From: Chitinophaga sp. Cy-1792
GTDB lineage: Bacteria > Bacteroidota > Bacteroidia > Chitinophagales > Chitinophagaceae
DNA length: 64,000 nucleotides
NCBI RefSeq assembly: GCF_011752935.1
Contig: NZ_VWWO01000001.1
Location: forward strand, 2,790,001-2,854,000
Reading direction: 5' to 3'
The notes beneath the pieces are model-generated. The model made no database searches, was not told the origin of the DNA, and saw nothing but the letters and a program-made list of their open reading frames with translations. Positions 16,555 to 24,043 of the stretch are shown here, piece after piece (the stretch's first letter is position 1; each line of letters begins with the position of its first letter). Both the position numbers and the translations under genes were made by a program.

Positions 16555-18963
16555 TTAAAACTTGTATGCAACTGTTCCTGTGAACGCGGTCGGAGGAATC
16601 GGGTTGATACTATAGTTTTCGTGTACATAATAGTTGTAGGTATTGGTAAGATTAGAAACCTTTGCCATAAAGCTTAACTTCTTATAGGTATAGCCAGCGC
16701 TGATGTCTATAGTGCTGTAACCAGGTACAGAGATCAGGCGGTTAGCCGTTGGCTGGCCTTTTATATCGGTGGTGTTGTTCCAGCCGGCATAACGTTGGCC
16801 CAGGTAATAGAATCCGGCACCAAATTTAAGACCTTTTAATGTAGATTTCTGAATAGTATAGAAAGCACTTGCGTTGGCAGTATGATTTGGGTTACCTACC
16901 AGGCGCTCCCCTTTAACAGAACCTAATTTATCGCCACTGGCAGTGATTTCGATGTTGTTGTAGCTATAACCTGCAACTACATCCAGTCCTGCGATCGGAT
17001 GACCCATGATATCCAGTTCTACACCCTGACTTTTGGTACCGCCCACCATTTGTTTGTAAGAGGTGTTAGTATTTGACGAACCGTCGGCAAGGGTTGGCGC
17101 TGTTTGTGCATAGTTGTTATTAATTATACTGTAAACAGTCAGATTTGTTGATAATTTACCGCCGAAGAAATCATTCTTGATACCTGCTTCGTATTGTTGG
17201 ATAGTAGATGGAGCAAGGTTTCCACCGCTTATATCAAACCCTGTGTTAGGCGTGAATGAGGTGGTATAGCTGGCAAATACTGCTGTTGCTGGTCTTAATT
17301 TATAAATGAAAGCAACTTTTGGTGAAATGGCATGATCATACCGGCTGTTGTTTGCTGTCGTTTTCTGACCTCCTTTGGTGAAGTCATAGGTAACAGAATT
17401 TTCAGTTTGCAGATATGATGCACGAACACCTACAAGGATATTCAGCTTGTCATTGATTTTGATCAGATCCTGAAGATAAATCCCGATTCTGTTAATCGGT
17501 GCAATGGCAACATTCAGGATTGGCGCATCCGGCATATCTGTGCGTAAACGTGATGTAGCAGGATTGTGGATATCCAGGATGGTATCATATGGTTTAGTTG
17601 ATACGTTGTATTTATAGGCACCTGTAACATATCTGTCTCCATCAATGCCTGCAAGTATATTGTGTTCCAGTATACCGGTTTTTACAGTGCCGGTAAAATC
17701 CAGTTCAGCGGCGAAATAGTCTTCATTGGTACCATTTTTACCCAACATGCGGGCGAGGGTATCCAGACCTGTTTTAGCACTGGTTCCGGCCTGCAGGCGC
17801 TCGATGCCATAATAATCGCGCACATATTTAGAATAAGATACCAGACCATTCAGATTCCATGTTTTGCTGATCTGATGTTTGATGTTGGCAGAAGCTGTAG
17901 ATTGTTGTGTATGCGTATAGTTCCATGGTTCACCGAAGAAGGTATTACGGCCCATCTTTGGAATGGTAGTACTGTTCAGCGATGGTGTACCAAAATCAGG
18001 AGTGAAGTCAGCCTTCAGGTAGTCACCCTGCACCACCAGTTCTGTGCGGTCGCTCAGTTTGAATAATAAGGAGGGGTTTACATAATATCTTTTGGAATGT
18101 ACCTGATCGCGGTAGCTGTCGGTAGTTTCGAAGCTGCCGTTTACGCGGTATGCAACAGATTTGCTGAGGGGGCCATATACATCGAAGGCTGGTTTCAGTA
18201 ACCCGAAGCTGCCTGCTCTCAGATTTACTTCACCGCCGAAGTTGAATTTAGGTTGTTTGGTGACCATGTTCATTACTGCACCGGGAGAAACGTTGCCATA
18301 AAGGATGGCAGCGCTGCCTTTCAGTACTTCCACACGCTCCAGACCACTCATTTCCGGCATCGCACCTGAGTTTACCCGCATACCGTTTTTAAACATATTG
18401 GTAGAGGAAAAGGCATAACCTCGGGAGTTAAAGCTTTCCTGTACACCGCCACGGCTGGAAGCCATATATACCCCGTTGACATTTTTTACCACATCGCTGA
18501 GGCGCTGTGCCTGCTGGTTTTCCAGTACTTCATGACTGATAACGGTTACAGACTGCGGAAGGTCCATGCTGGCAACCTGCAGCTTACCGATGGATACACG
18601 GCGGCTATTGATGTCGGTAGCATGTGCGCCACCTACTACTACTTCGTTTAACTGGCTGGCGCTTACTTCCAGGGTAGCGTTGGCAGTAGTGGTATGGTCT
18701 GCGGTTACTACTACCGGCTGTTCCTGCGTTCTGGTGCCTGTATGGGAAATCACCAGGATGTAATTGCCTGGCTTAACGTTCTTTATTACATAGGTGCCTT
18801 CTTCTGTTGTGAAAGTTCCTTTTTTGACATCTTTTAATCCTATAGTAACATATGGGGTAGGCTCGCCATCGGAAGTGGTTACTTTCCCTTTGATGGTTCC
18901 TGTTTGGGCAAAGAGGGTAATATTGATCAGCAGTAAGCTCAGAATAAGGTATAAATGTTTCAA
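16555..18963 (-). CDS. TonB-dependent siderophore receptor with N-terminal carboxypeptidase-like domain
   Basis: 802 residues: a signal peptide (MKHLYLILSLLLINITLFAQ), a CarboxypepD_reg-like domain about 22-105 (GTIKGKVTTSDGEPTPYVTI, KKGTFTTEEGTYVIKNVKPG), a plug about 110-250 (LPQSVTVISHEVLENQQAQRL, then GLERVEVLKGSAAILYGNVSPG) and a 22-strand barrel ending in TAFTGTVAYKF. The LPQSV and ERVEVLKGSAAILYG phrases are typical of FhuA/FpvA-like ferric siderophore receptors. Together with the downstream PepSY reductase this forms an iron-uptake unit. It is divergent from a two-component system. I see no convincing Fur box in the gap. Confidence 0.9.
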   Translation of the reverse strand: MKHLYLILSLLLINITLFAQTGTIKGKVTTSDGEPTPYVTIGLKDVKKGTFTTEEGTYVIKNVKPGNYILVISHTGTRTQEQPVVVTADHTTTANATLEVSASQLNEVVVGGAHATDINSRRVSIGKLQVASMDLPQSVTVISHEVLENQQAQRLSDVVKNVNGVYMASSRGGVQESFNSRGYAFSSTNMFKNGMRVNSGAMPEMSGLERVEVLKGSAAILYGNVSPGAVMNMVTKQPKFNFGGEVNLRAGSFGLLKPAFDVYGPLSKSVAYRVNGSFETTDSYRDQVHSKRYYVNPSLLFKLSDRTELVVQGDYLKADFTPDFGTPSLNSTTIPKMGRNTFFGEPWNYTHTQQSTASANIKHQISKTWNLNGLVSYSKYVRDYYGIERLQAGTSAKTGLDTLARMLGKNGTNEDYFAAELDFTGTVKTGILEHNILAGIDGDRYVTGAYKYNVSTKPYDTILDIHNPATSRLRTDMPDAPILNVAIAPINRIGIYLQDLIKINDKLNILVGVRASYLQTENSVTYDFTKGGQKTTANNSRYDHAISPKVAFIYKLRPATAVFASYTTSFTPNTGFDISGGNLAPSTIQQYEAGIKNDFFGGKLSTNLTVYSIINNNYAQTAPTLADGSSNTNTSYKQMVGGTKSQGVELDIMGHPIAGLDVVAGYSYNNIEITASGDKLGSVKGERLVGNPNHTANASAFYTIQKSTLKGLKFGAGFYYLGQRYAGWNNTTDIKGQPTANRLISVPGYSTIDISAGYTYKKLSFMAKVSNLTNTYNYYVHENYSINPIPPTAFTGTVAYKF

Positions 18964-19215
18964 CGCTTGTAAATTTTATGCAAATTTCGCGCAGCCAGAT
19001 AGCTTCATAAAGACAAAACCGGAAAAAATAAATGCATAATTTTCCCATATCTACCCTTGTATTTATCTGATTTACCATTTGTTGTAATACCATTTAGGTA
19101 GATGATATTAATGTGTAAATAATTATAAATTAGATATTTATGTAGATATTTTCTTCATTTAATCTTATTTCTTCCTATATTCCCATATGGAAAAATCCTG
19201 ATCAGATCGGGAAAA

Positions 19216-19250
19216 ATTCAGAAAGAATTCAGAATCAACTAATAGTTTTG
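19216..19250 (+). promoter_or_regulatory. Autoregulatory promoter of the two-component operon (direct repeats plus -7)
   Basis: Two copies of ATTCAGAA stand 11 bp apart (19216-19223 and 19227-19234), the usual layout of OmpR-family binding sites. TAGTTTTG (19243-19250) is an exact -7 match, and no -33 TTG is present; the repeats occupy that place. The ATG follows only 4 bases after the -7 element. Confidence 0.55.
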
Positions 19251-19254
19251 CCGG

Positions 19255-19929
19255 ATGAAATTGCTGATAATTGAAGATGAAATCCAGCTGGCGCAGAGCA
19301 TTATGAACTATCTCACGGATGATGGTTATAAATGTGAATTTGCTTCCAACTTTACTCAGGCCATACAGAAGATCCATAGCTATGAGTACGACTGTATCCT
19401 GCTGGACCTCATGCTGCCCGGCGGCGACGGCCTGGCATTGCTGGATGAACTTAAAGCACAGCAAAAACAGGATGGAGTGATCATTATCTCTGCCAAAGAT
19501 GCCTACGAAGACCGTATCAAAGGCCTGGAACATGGTGCGGATGATTACCTGGTGAAACCTTTCCACCTCCCGGAGCTGGCAGCACGTATATTTTCTGTTA
19601 TCAGAAGAAGGAAATTCAATAACAGCAATATCCTCAAGCTCAATGAGCTCACCCTCGACCTCCTGGCTAAAACAGTACAGGTCAACCAGCAATCAGTACC
19701 CCTGACCAAAAAGGAGTTCGAACTGCTGGTATATTTTATCGGAAACCGTAACAGGGTCGTTTCTAAAAACGCCCTGGCGGAGCATCTTTCCGGCGATATT
19801 GCCGGTATGCTGGAAGATCATAACTTTATCTACGCGCATATCAAGAACCTCAAGAAGAAATTACACGAAGCAGGCTGCGGCCCCTATCTGAAAACAGTAT
19901 ACGGAACAGGATATATCTGGCAATCATGA
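19255..19929 (+). CDS. OmpR-family response regulator
   Basis: 224 residues: a receiver domain (about 1-115) with Glu7/Asp8, phospho-acceptor Asp51 in LLDLMLPGGDG, and Lys in DDYLVKPFHLPEL; then a winged-helix DNA-binding domain (about 130-222) with VPLTKKEFELLVYF and the recognition helix EDHNFIYAHIKNLKKKL. It overlaps the sensor kinase gene by 4 bases (ATGA). The divergent TonB receptor is a candidate target, and the direct repeats upstream of its own start suggest positive autoregulation. Confidence 0.93.
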   Translation: MKLLIIEDEIQLAQSIMNYLTDDGYKCEFASNFTQAIQKIHSYEYDCILLDLMLPGGDGLALLDELKAQQKQDGVIIISAKDAYEDRIKGLEHGADDYLVKPFHLPELAARIFSVIRRRKFNNSNILKLNELTLDLLAKTVQVNQQSVPLTKKEFELLVYFIGNRNRVVSKNALAEHLSGDIAGMLEDHNFIYAHIKNLKKKLHEAGCGPYLKTVYGTGYIWQS

Positions 19930-21212
19930 ATAAACTGCTGAACAGGTCACTACGGGTATTTATTATATATTCGGCCATTGTGCTGCTGGCAAGTGTGCCG
20001 GTATATTACCTGATCGTAGACTTTATATGGCGCCATGAAATAAAAGAACATAACCGTATTGAAGCGGCAGCGGTAAAACAAAACCTGCAAACACTCGAAC
20101 AACGTGGTACCAGTATGGAAGCCGCGCTGACGCTCTGGAACCAGCTACACCCGGCATCTGCCCTGACAGAAGTCGCCGAAACCCGCCCTGATTCTACCTA
20201 TAACATCTACCGGAAAAATAAATACCTGCCAAAAAAGGGCTACGATCGCTACGAAGGCCTGGTGACCTGGTTTTCCATCAATGGTAAAAACTACCGTTTT
20301 GCAGTGGAAACAAATATGGAAGAAAGCTACGAAACCATTCCTGCGCTTGGATTTGTAACTGGTCTGTTCTTTGTCATCCTCATCGCAGGACTCATCTATC
20401 TGAATAAAAGAATATCTGTCAGGCTATGGCAGCCATTTTATGATACCATTCAGCGATTGCAATCCTTCGACCTGCAACAACACCAGCCGGTGCATTTTCC
20501 GACGGCAGACATTGAAGAATTTAATACCCTGAACCTGTCGCTGGATAAGCTGATCCGCTCCAATCAGGCGGTTTACCAGCAGCAGAAGGAGTTTACACAG
20601 AATGCCTCGCACGAACTGCAAACACCGCTGGCCATCATCCGTTTTAAGCTGGACCTGCTATACCAGAGTCCGGACCTTACCCTGGAGCAATCCGCCCTTA
20701 TAGACCAGGCATATGAAGCCCTTTCCAGGGTTTCCCGGTTAAATAAAAATCTCCTGTTACTGGCGAAGATCGAGAACAGTCAGTTTCCCGACAAAGAAGA
20801 TATACAGCTAAAACCTTTGTTGGAAGAGAAGTTGCAGGAGCTGCAGGATTTTTTTACTGATAAATCCCAGCAGGTGCATACGCAAATCGATGCCGGCATC
20901 TGCCTGCATACCAATATAACGTTAATGGATATACTGCTGAATAACCTGCTCCTGAATGCGATCCGCTACAGCGATGCCGGCAGCGAAATACATATTACGG
21001 CCACGCCGGAAGTACTTATAGTAGCTAATCCCGGTAAGGAGGCCCTCTTAACCGAAAATCTGTTTCAGCGCTTTGGCACCGTAACACCCGATTACCAGGG
21101 TACCGGACTGGGACTCGCCATCATCCGGCAGATCTGCCTGGCTAACGGCTGGGAAGCCGGCTACAACTACCACAATGGCTATCATCACTTTATCATCTCC
21201 CTAAAACTATAA
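19926..21212 (+). CDS. Sensor histidine kinase
   Basis: 428 residues with two membrane helices (about 11-31 and 139-159) around a periplasmic sensor of about 105 residues. A HisKA helix follows with ASHELQTPLAIIRF (His229). The ATPase domain has the N-box LLNNLLLNAIRYS and the G2 box GTGLGLAII. The periplasmic domain has no recognisable ligand fold. Translationally coupled to the regulator. Its 3' end overlaps the convergent membrane-protein gene by 6 bases. Confidence 0.93.
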   Translation: MNKLLNRSLRVFIIYSAIVLLASVPVYYLIVDFIWRHEIKEHNRIEAAAVKQNLQTLEQRGTSMEAALTLWNQLHPASALTEVAETRPDSTYNIYRKNKYLPKKGYDRYEGLVTWFSINGKNYRFAVETNMEESYETIPALGFVTGLFFVILIAGLIYLNKRISVRLWQPFYDTIQRLQSFDLQQHQPVHFPTADIEEFNTLNLSLDKLIRSNQAVYQQQKEFTQNASHELQTPLAIIRFKLDLLYQSPDLTLEQSALIDQAYEALSRVSRLNKNLLLLAKIENSQFPDKEDIQLKPLLEEKLQELQDFFTDKSQQVHTQIDAGICLHTNITLMDILLNNLLLNAIRYSDAGSEIHITATPEVLIVANPGKEALLTENLFQRFGTVTPDYQGTGLGLAIIRQICLANGWEAGYNYHNGYHHFIISLKL

Positions 21213-21668
21213 ACGGAAATAGGGGCGATGTGTAAGGGGAGAAAACGCCCAGGGAATACTAAAGAACATAATAACAAATGCAATGCTGTACCAGATAAGC
21301 ATGGTACGGAACTGGTCGTGGGAGCTGCTTTTACGCTTCGATTTACTGGCGCCTATTGTTACCAGCACCACGGCGGTCGTCATCATCGTAATGTGTTCCA
21401 TTCCAAAAAAACGGATCTCACGCATGTGTACCGCTGTAGAGAAGTTTTCTAAAAAGTAATGTACCACCGGGCTAATGCAGTACAGCCATACGCCCAGTAT
21501 CAGCTGTATATGCAGCGATGAAACAGTGACCTTTCGCAGTAACACATCGCGTGAAGAAAATTCCCTTTTGCTGCGCATGCCTTGCCAGGCGGTGATCAGC
21601 GATAAAACCATACTAACTACAACGACCCAACGAAGAAGGGAATGAATGGAAAGTAATACCGGATACAT
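21207..21668 (-). CDS. Small four-helix membrane protein (cytochrome b-like in annotation)
   Basis: 153 residues with about four membrane helices: MYPVLLSIHSLLRWVVVVSMVLSLI, SLHIQLILGVWLYCI, MEHITMMTTAVVLVTIGA and MLIWYSIAFVIMFFSI. Histidines at residues 9, 53 and about 92 (IHSLLRW, LHIQLI, MEHITMM) could bind haem and would explain why such proteins are often labelled cytochrome B. No direct evidence for haem. The protein family is common in Bacteroidota and uncharacterised. Confidence 0.6.
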   Translation of the reverse strand: MYPVLLSIHSLLRWVVVVSMVLSLITAWQGMRSKREFSSRDVLLRKVTVSSLHIQLILGVWLYCISPVVHYFLENFSTAVHMREIRFFGMEHITMMTTAVVLVTIGASKSKRKSSSHDQFRTMLIWYSIAFVIMFFSIPWAFSPLTHRPYFRL

Positions 21669-21684
21669 TATTGAAATTTGCCTG

Positions 21685-21692
21685 CAAATATA
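21685..21692 (-). promoter_or_regulatory. Candidate -7 element of the four-helix membrane protein
   Basis: TATATTTG on the minus strand matches TAnnTTTG exactly, 16 bases before the ATG. No clear -33. Confidence 0.4.
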
Positions 21693-21707
21693 CTACCCGA
21701 AAAACTT

Positions 21708-22367
21708 TTACGACTGAGATTTTGCGAGCGTCTTAATATCGCTCACTTCCAGGATGTTTTTACTGTAACCATCAATGGTTGCGTTGATCATGGCCTGTCC
21801 CACCTGTTGTACCGTGGCATACATTTTAGGCCAGAATATCTTTGCCGCAGGAGCCAGCACTTTATAAATGGTTTTGACGTGTTGCTGCCCGGGCATCGGA
21901 CTCATGAAACCGGGCCTGAAGTTGTACTGCTTTTTGAAGCCCATTGCTGCCAGTGTATTCTCTGTATGGCCTTTCACACGCGCCCACATCAGCCTGCCTT
22001 TTTCAGAAGAATCGGTGCCGGCACCGGAAACATAAATGAAAGTGCTGCCAGGATTGGCGTCCAGCAATACTTTAGCTACATGTACCGTCGTATCGAAAGT
22101 GATTTGTGTGTATTTCGGCTCCGACATACCCAAAGAGCTGATGCCGGCGCAAAAGAAGCAGGCATCATATCCCTGTAGTTGAGCGGTATATTTTTCCAGT
22201 GACATGAAATCAGGAACGATCAGTTCTTTCAGTTTGGGGTGTGACTGTTCCAGGTGGCGGCGGTTAATCATCAGTACTTCCGAAACATCCTTATTCTGAA
22301 GGCATTCCAGCAGTACGCCCTGTCCAACGAAGCCCGTAGCGCCTGTGAGGATAACTTTGATCTGCAT
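21708..22367 (-). CDS. NAD(P)-dependent epimerase/reductase-like (short atypical SDR)
   Basis: 219 residues with a Rossmann nucleotide motif GATGFVGQG (residues 8-16), DACFFCAGISS (about 68-78) and STFIYVSGAGTD. The tail is short, and instead of YxxxK the catalytic region has KGRLMWARVKGHTEN, where Lys in WARVKGHTE may serve. This matches the HTATIP2-like/YwnB-like atypical SDR group. The substrate is unknown. It is followed by, but not overlapping, the small membrane protein. Confidence 0.8.
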   Translation of the reverse strand: MQIKVILTGATGFVGQGVLLECLQNKDVSEVLMINRRHLEQSHPKLKELIVPDFMSLEKYTAQLQGYDACFFCAGISSLGMSEPKYTQITFDTTVHVAKVLLDANPGSTFIYVSGAGTDSSEKGRLMWARVKGHTENTLAAMGFKKQYNFRPGFMSPMPGQQHVKTIYKVLAPAAKIFWPKMYATVQQVGQAMINATIDGYSKNILEVSDIKTLAKSQS

Positions 22368-22442
22368 ATAGCGTTTTCATATTTGCAGATGAAGTTAAGG
22401 CATGTTTTTGAGAATCAGTTCATCCCTTGGCCGGCACAAAAA

Positions 22443-22471
22443 TTCCGGGTACCGCCCGCAGGTACCCGGAA
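22443..22471 (-). terminator. Terminator of the 22494-22871 gene
   Basis: An 11 bp stem (22443-22453 with 22461-22471) and 7 nt loop; on the minus strand it is followed by TTTTTG. Confidence 0.75.
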
Positions 22472-22493
22472 CCAATGGGGAGAATCATGCGTT

Positions 22494-22871
22494 TCAGGCA
22501 ACAGTTACAGGTTTATGAAATTTAAACTGCAGGATGGCCATCAGTGCTACCCATGCGGCCACAGCGCCGGTAAGCAGGTACCCGATGCCGGAGAGGCTGA
22601 ATGCACCCGTAAGCATCAAAACCAGACTGGCAACTACCCATAGGGTGTCCAACGCGATGATGGTCCTGATAAGTCCGGAACGTAAAGGTGTCAATCCTGC
22701 ATACATCACCATGGCAGCAAATAATACCAGGAATATACCTATCTCTGTAAACGGCCATGATGCGCCTGCTGCAAAAAGTGTAGCGATTTCACCAGGAATG
22801 AAGATCAATAATAAGCCGGTAGCGCCGGAGCTGATAGCGTTTACAATTAATACTTTTTTCAGTGTTTCCAT
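22494..22871 (-). CDS. Small four-helix membrane protein, unknown function
   Basis: 125 residues with four hydrophobic helices (VLIVNAISSGATGLLLIFIP, EIGIFLVLFAAMVMYAG, TIIALDTLWVVASLVLML, GIGYLLTGAVAAWVALMAIL) and no recognised domain. It is divergent from an AraC-type regulator 79 bases away, with facing promoters, so the regulator probably controls it. Confidence 0.65.
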   Translation of the reverse strand: METLKKVLIVNAISSGATGLLLIFIPGEIATLFAAGASWPFTEIGIFLVLFAAMVMYAGLTPLRSGLIRTIIALDTLWVVASLVLMLTGAFSLSGIGYLLTGAVAAWVALMAILQFKFHKPVTVA

Positions 22872-22887
22872 ATCAATTATTTTTTTT

Positions 22888-22913
22888 CAAAGCTACCGGT
22901 GTTTGTATCTTTG
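22888..22913. promoter_or_regulatory. Divergent -7 elements between the membrane protein and the AraC regulator
   Basis: On the minus strand TAGCTTTG (22895-22888) and on the plus strand TATCTTTG (22906-22913) both match TAnnTTTG exactly and lie 10 bases apart, back to back. Plus-strand leader about 32 nt, minus-strand leader about 12 nt. The two polymerases would compete for the same DNA. Confidence 0.6.
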
Positions 22914-22950
22914 GAATTGATATTTTACGACAATTTTTAAAACAGGGATT

Positions 22951-23928
22951 ATGCAGCCACCCATCTTAGCACATCACCTGAATACCTATCTCGACTATGC
23001 CCGCCTGCGTACCAGGGCAGATAACCCGTTGCTGAAGGAAGCCATTGCACTGACGGCGGATATGGATTTTTCGAAAGATATGATCGGTACAGCACTTTTC
23101 TATAAAGTTTTAGGGAAGATAAATGAGGCGCTTGACCAGCAGTTGTCTGGCGTGCAGGTAGGGAAGTTCCTGAACCTTAATGCACTGGGGCTCATCTATC
23201 AGATCTCTTTGCAGGCAGGCACGCTGGAAGAAGGGATGTATTATCTCAAAAATTTTATCAGTAATACCATTGGTATCATTGATATGCAGCTATACACGAA
23301 AGAAAACCGGCAGTACATCGGATTAGCCATCAATAACCAGGAGACATACCTGAACAGGATTCTGCTGGAATCTACGCTGACCATTATTGCGAAGGAACTA
23401 TCGATGATGGCGGCAGAAGATTTAGATATACGCATTGGCTCACCATTTTATAACGACGTATATCCGTCAACGTTTGTACAGGCAGATGATTATCATATAT
23501 CGTTTATACCTGGTGCCCTGAAAGCCGCTATCAGCAATATGAAGCACTATCACCTTGATTACCTGGTGCCGCAATACCTGATGATGATAGAAGGCCTGAA
23601 ACGTGACCAGCGGTTCATCAATAAAGTAAAAATCGTTGCATTGAATATGGCTACGCCGGCATTACCGGAGCTGAAAGATGTAGCGGATGGTTTTAATATG
23701 AGTCCGCGTACCTTCCAGCGTACACTGGCTAAGGAACAGCTGACTTTCCGCCAGCTGACAGATGAGCTGAATAAAGACCTGGCGATGATGTTGCTGCGGC
23801 ATGAGCAGTATTCAGTTTCCGATGTGGGGTACCTGCTGGGATATGCGGAACCTGCTGCGTTTCAGCATAGTTTCAGAAAATGGTATGGAGAAACACCGAT
23901 GACTATACGTAAACAATTATTGCAATAG
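22951..23928 (+). CDS. AraC-family regulator with OruR/ArgR-like N-terminal domain
   Basis: 325 residues. The N-terminal ~200 carry the Arabinose_bd/OruR-type domain (LNLNALGLIYQISLQAGTLEEG, then AINNQETYLNRILLEST). The C-terminal AraC HTH has MSPRTFQRTLAKEQLTFRQL (first helix-turn-helix) and VSDVGYLLGYAEPAAFQHSF (second), the classic GYxxxxAFxRxF pattern. Proteins of this shape sense small molecules and control catabolic or virulence genes. The divergent small membrane protein and the SDR gene beyond it are the likely targets. Confidence 0.88.
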   Translation: MQPPILAHHLNTYLDYARLRTRADNPLLKEAIALTADMDFSKDMIGTALFYKVLGKINEALDQQLSGVQVGKFLNLNALGLIYQISLQAGTLEEGMYYLKNFISNTIGIIDMQLYTKENRQYIGLAINNQETYLNRILLESTLTIIAKELSMMAAEDLDIRIGSPFYNDVYPSTFVQADDYHISFIPGALKAAISNMKHYHLDYLVPQYLMMIEGLKRDQRFINKVKIVALNMATPALPELKDVADGFNMSPRTFQRTLAKEQLTFRQLTDELNKDLAMMLLRHEQYSVSDVGYLLGYAEPAAFQHSFRKWYGETPMTIRKQLLQ

Positions 23929-23934
23929 TTTTTT

Positions 23935-24019
23935 GCTCACTTTTATTGCGCTGCCGAAGGCAGCGCAATAAAAGTGAGCGCAACTTTCCCCGCCGGAGGC
24001 GGGGAAAGTTGCGCTCACT
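23935..24019. repeat. Paired palindrome (site 3), best example
   Basis: Hairpin A: perfect 21 bp (23935-23955 with 23959-23979) around GAA. Hairpin B: perfect 22 bp (23973-23994 with 23998-24019) around GGA. The arm GTGAGC at 23974-23979 belongs to both stems; its complement GCTCAC stands at 23935 and again at 24013, 39 bases either side. It sits 7 bases after the AraC-type stop, in the convergent gap before the YncE-like gene. Confidence 0.95.
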
Positions 24020-24043
24020 AATGGTATCAGGTAAATTTATTTA

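Noticed and set aside
23935..24019. Palindrome pair as insertion sequence ends or integron attC site
   Set aside because: No transposase or integrase frame is near any copy, no target duplication is seen, and attC core sites are absent.
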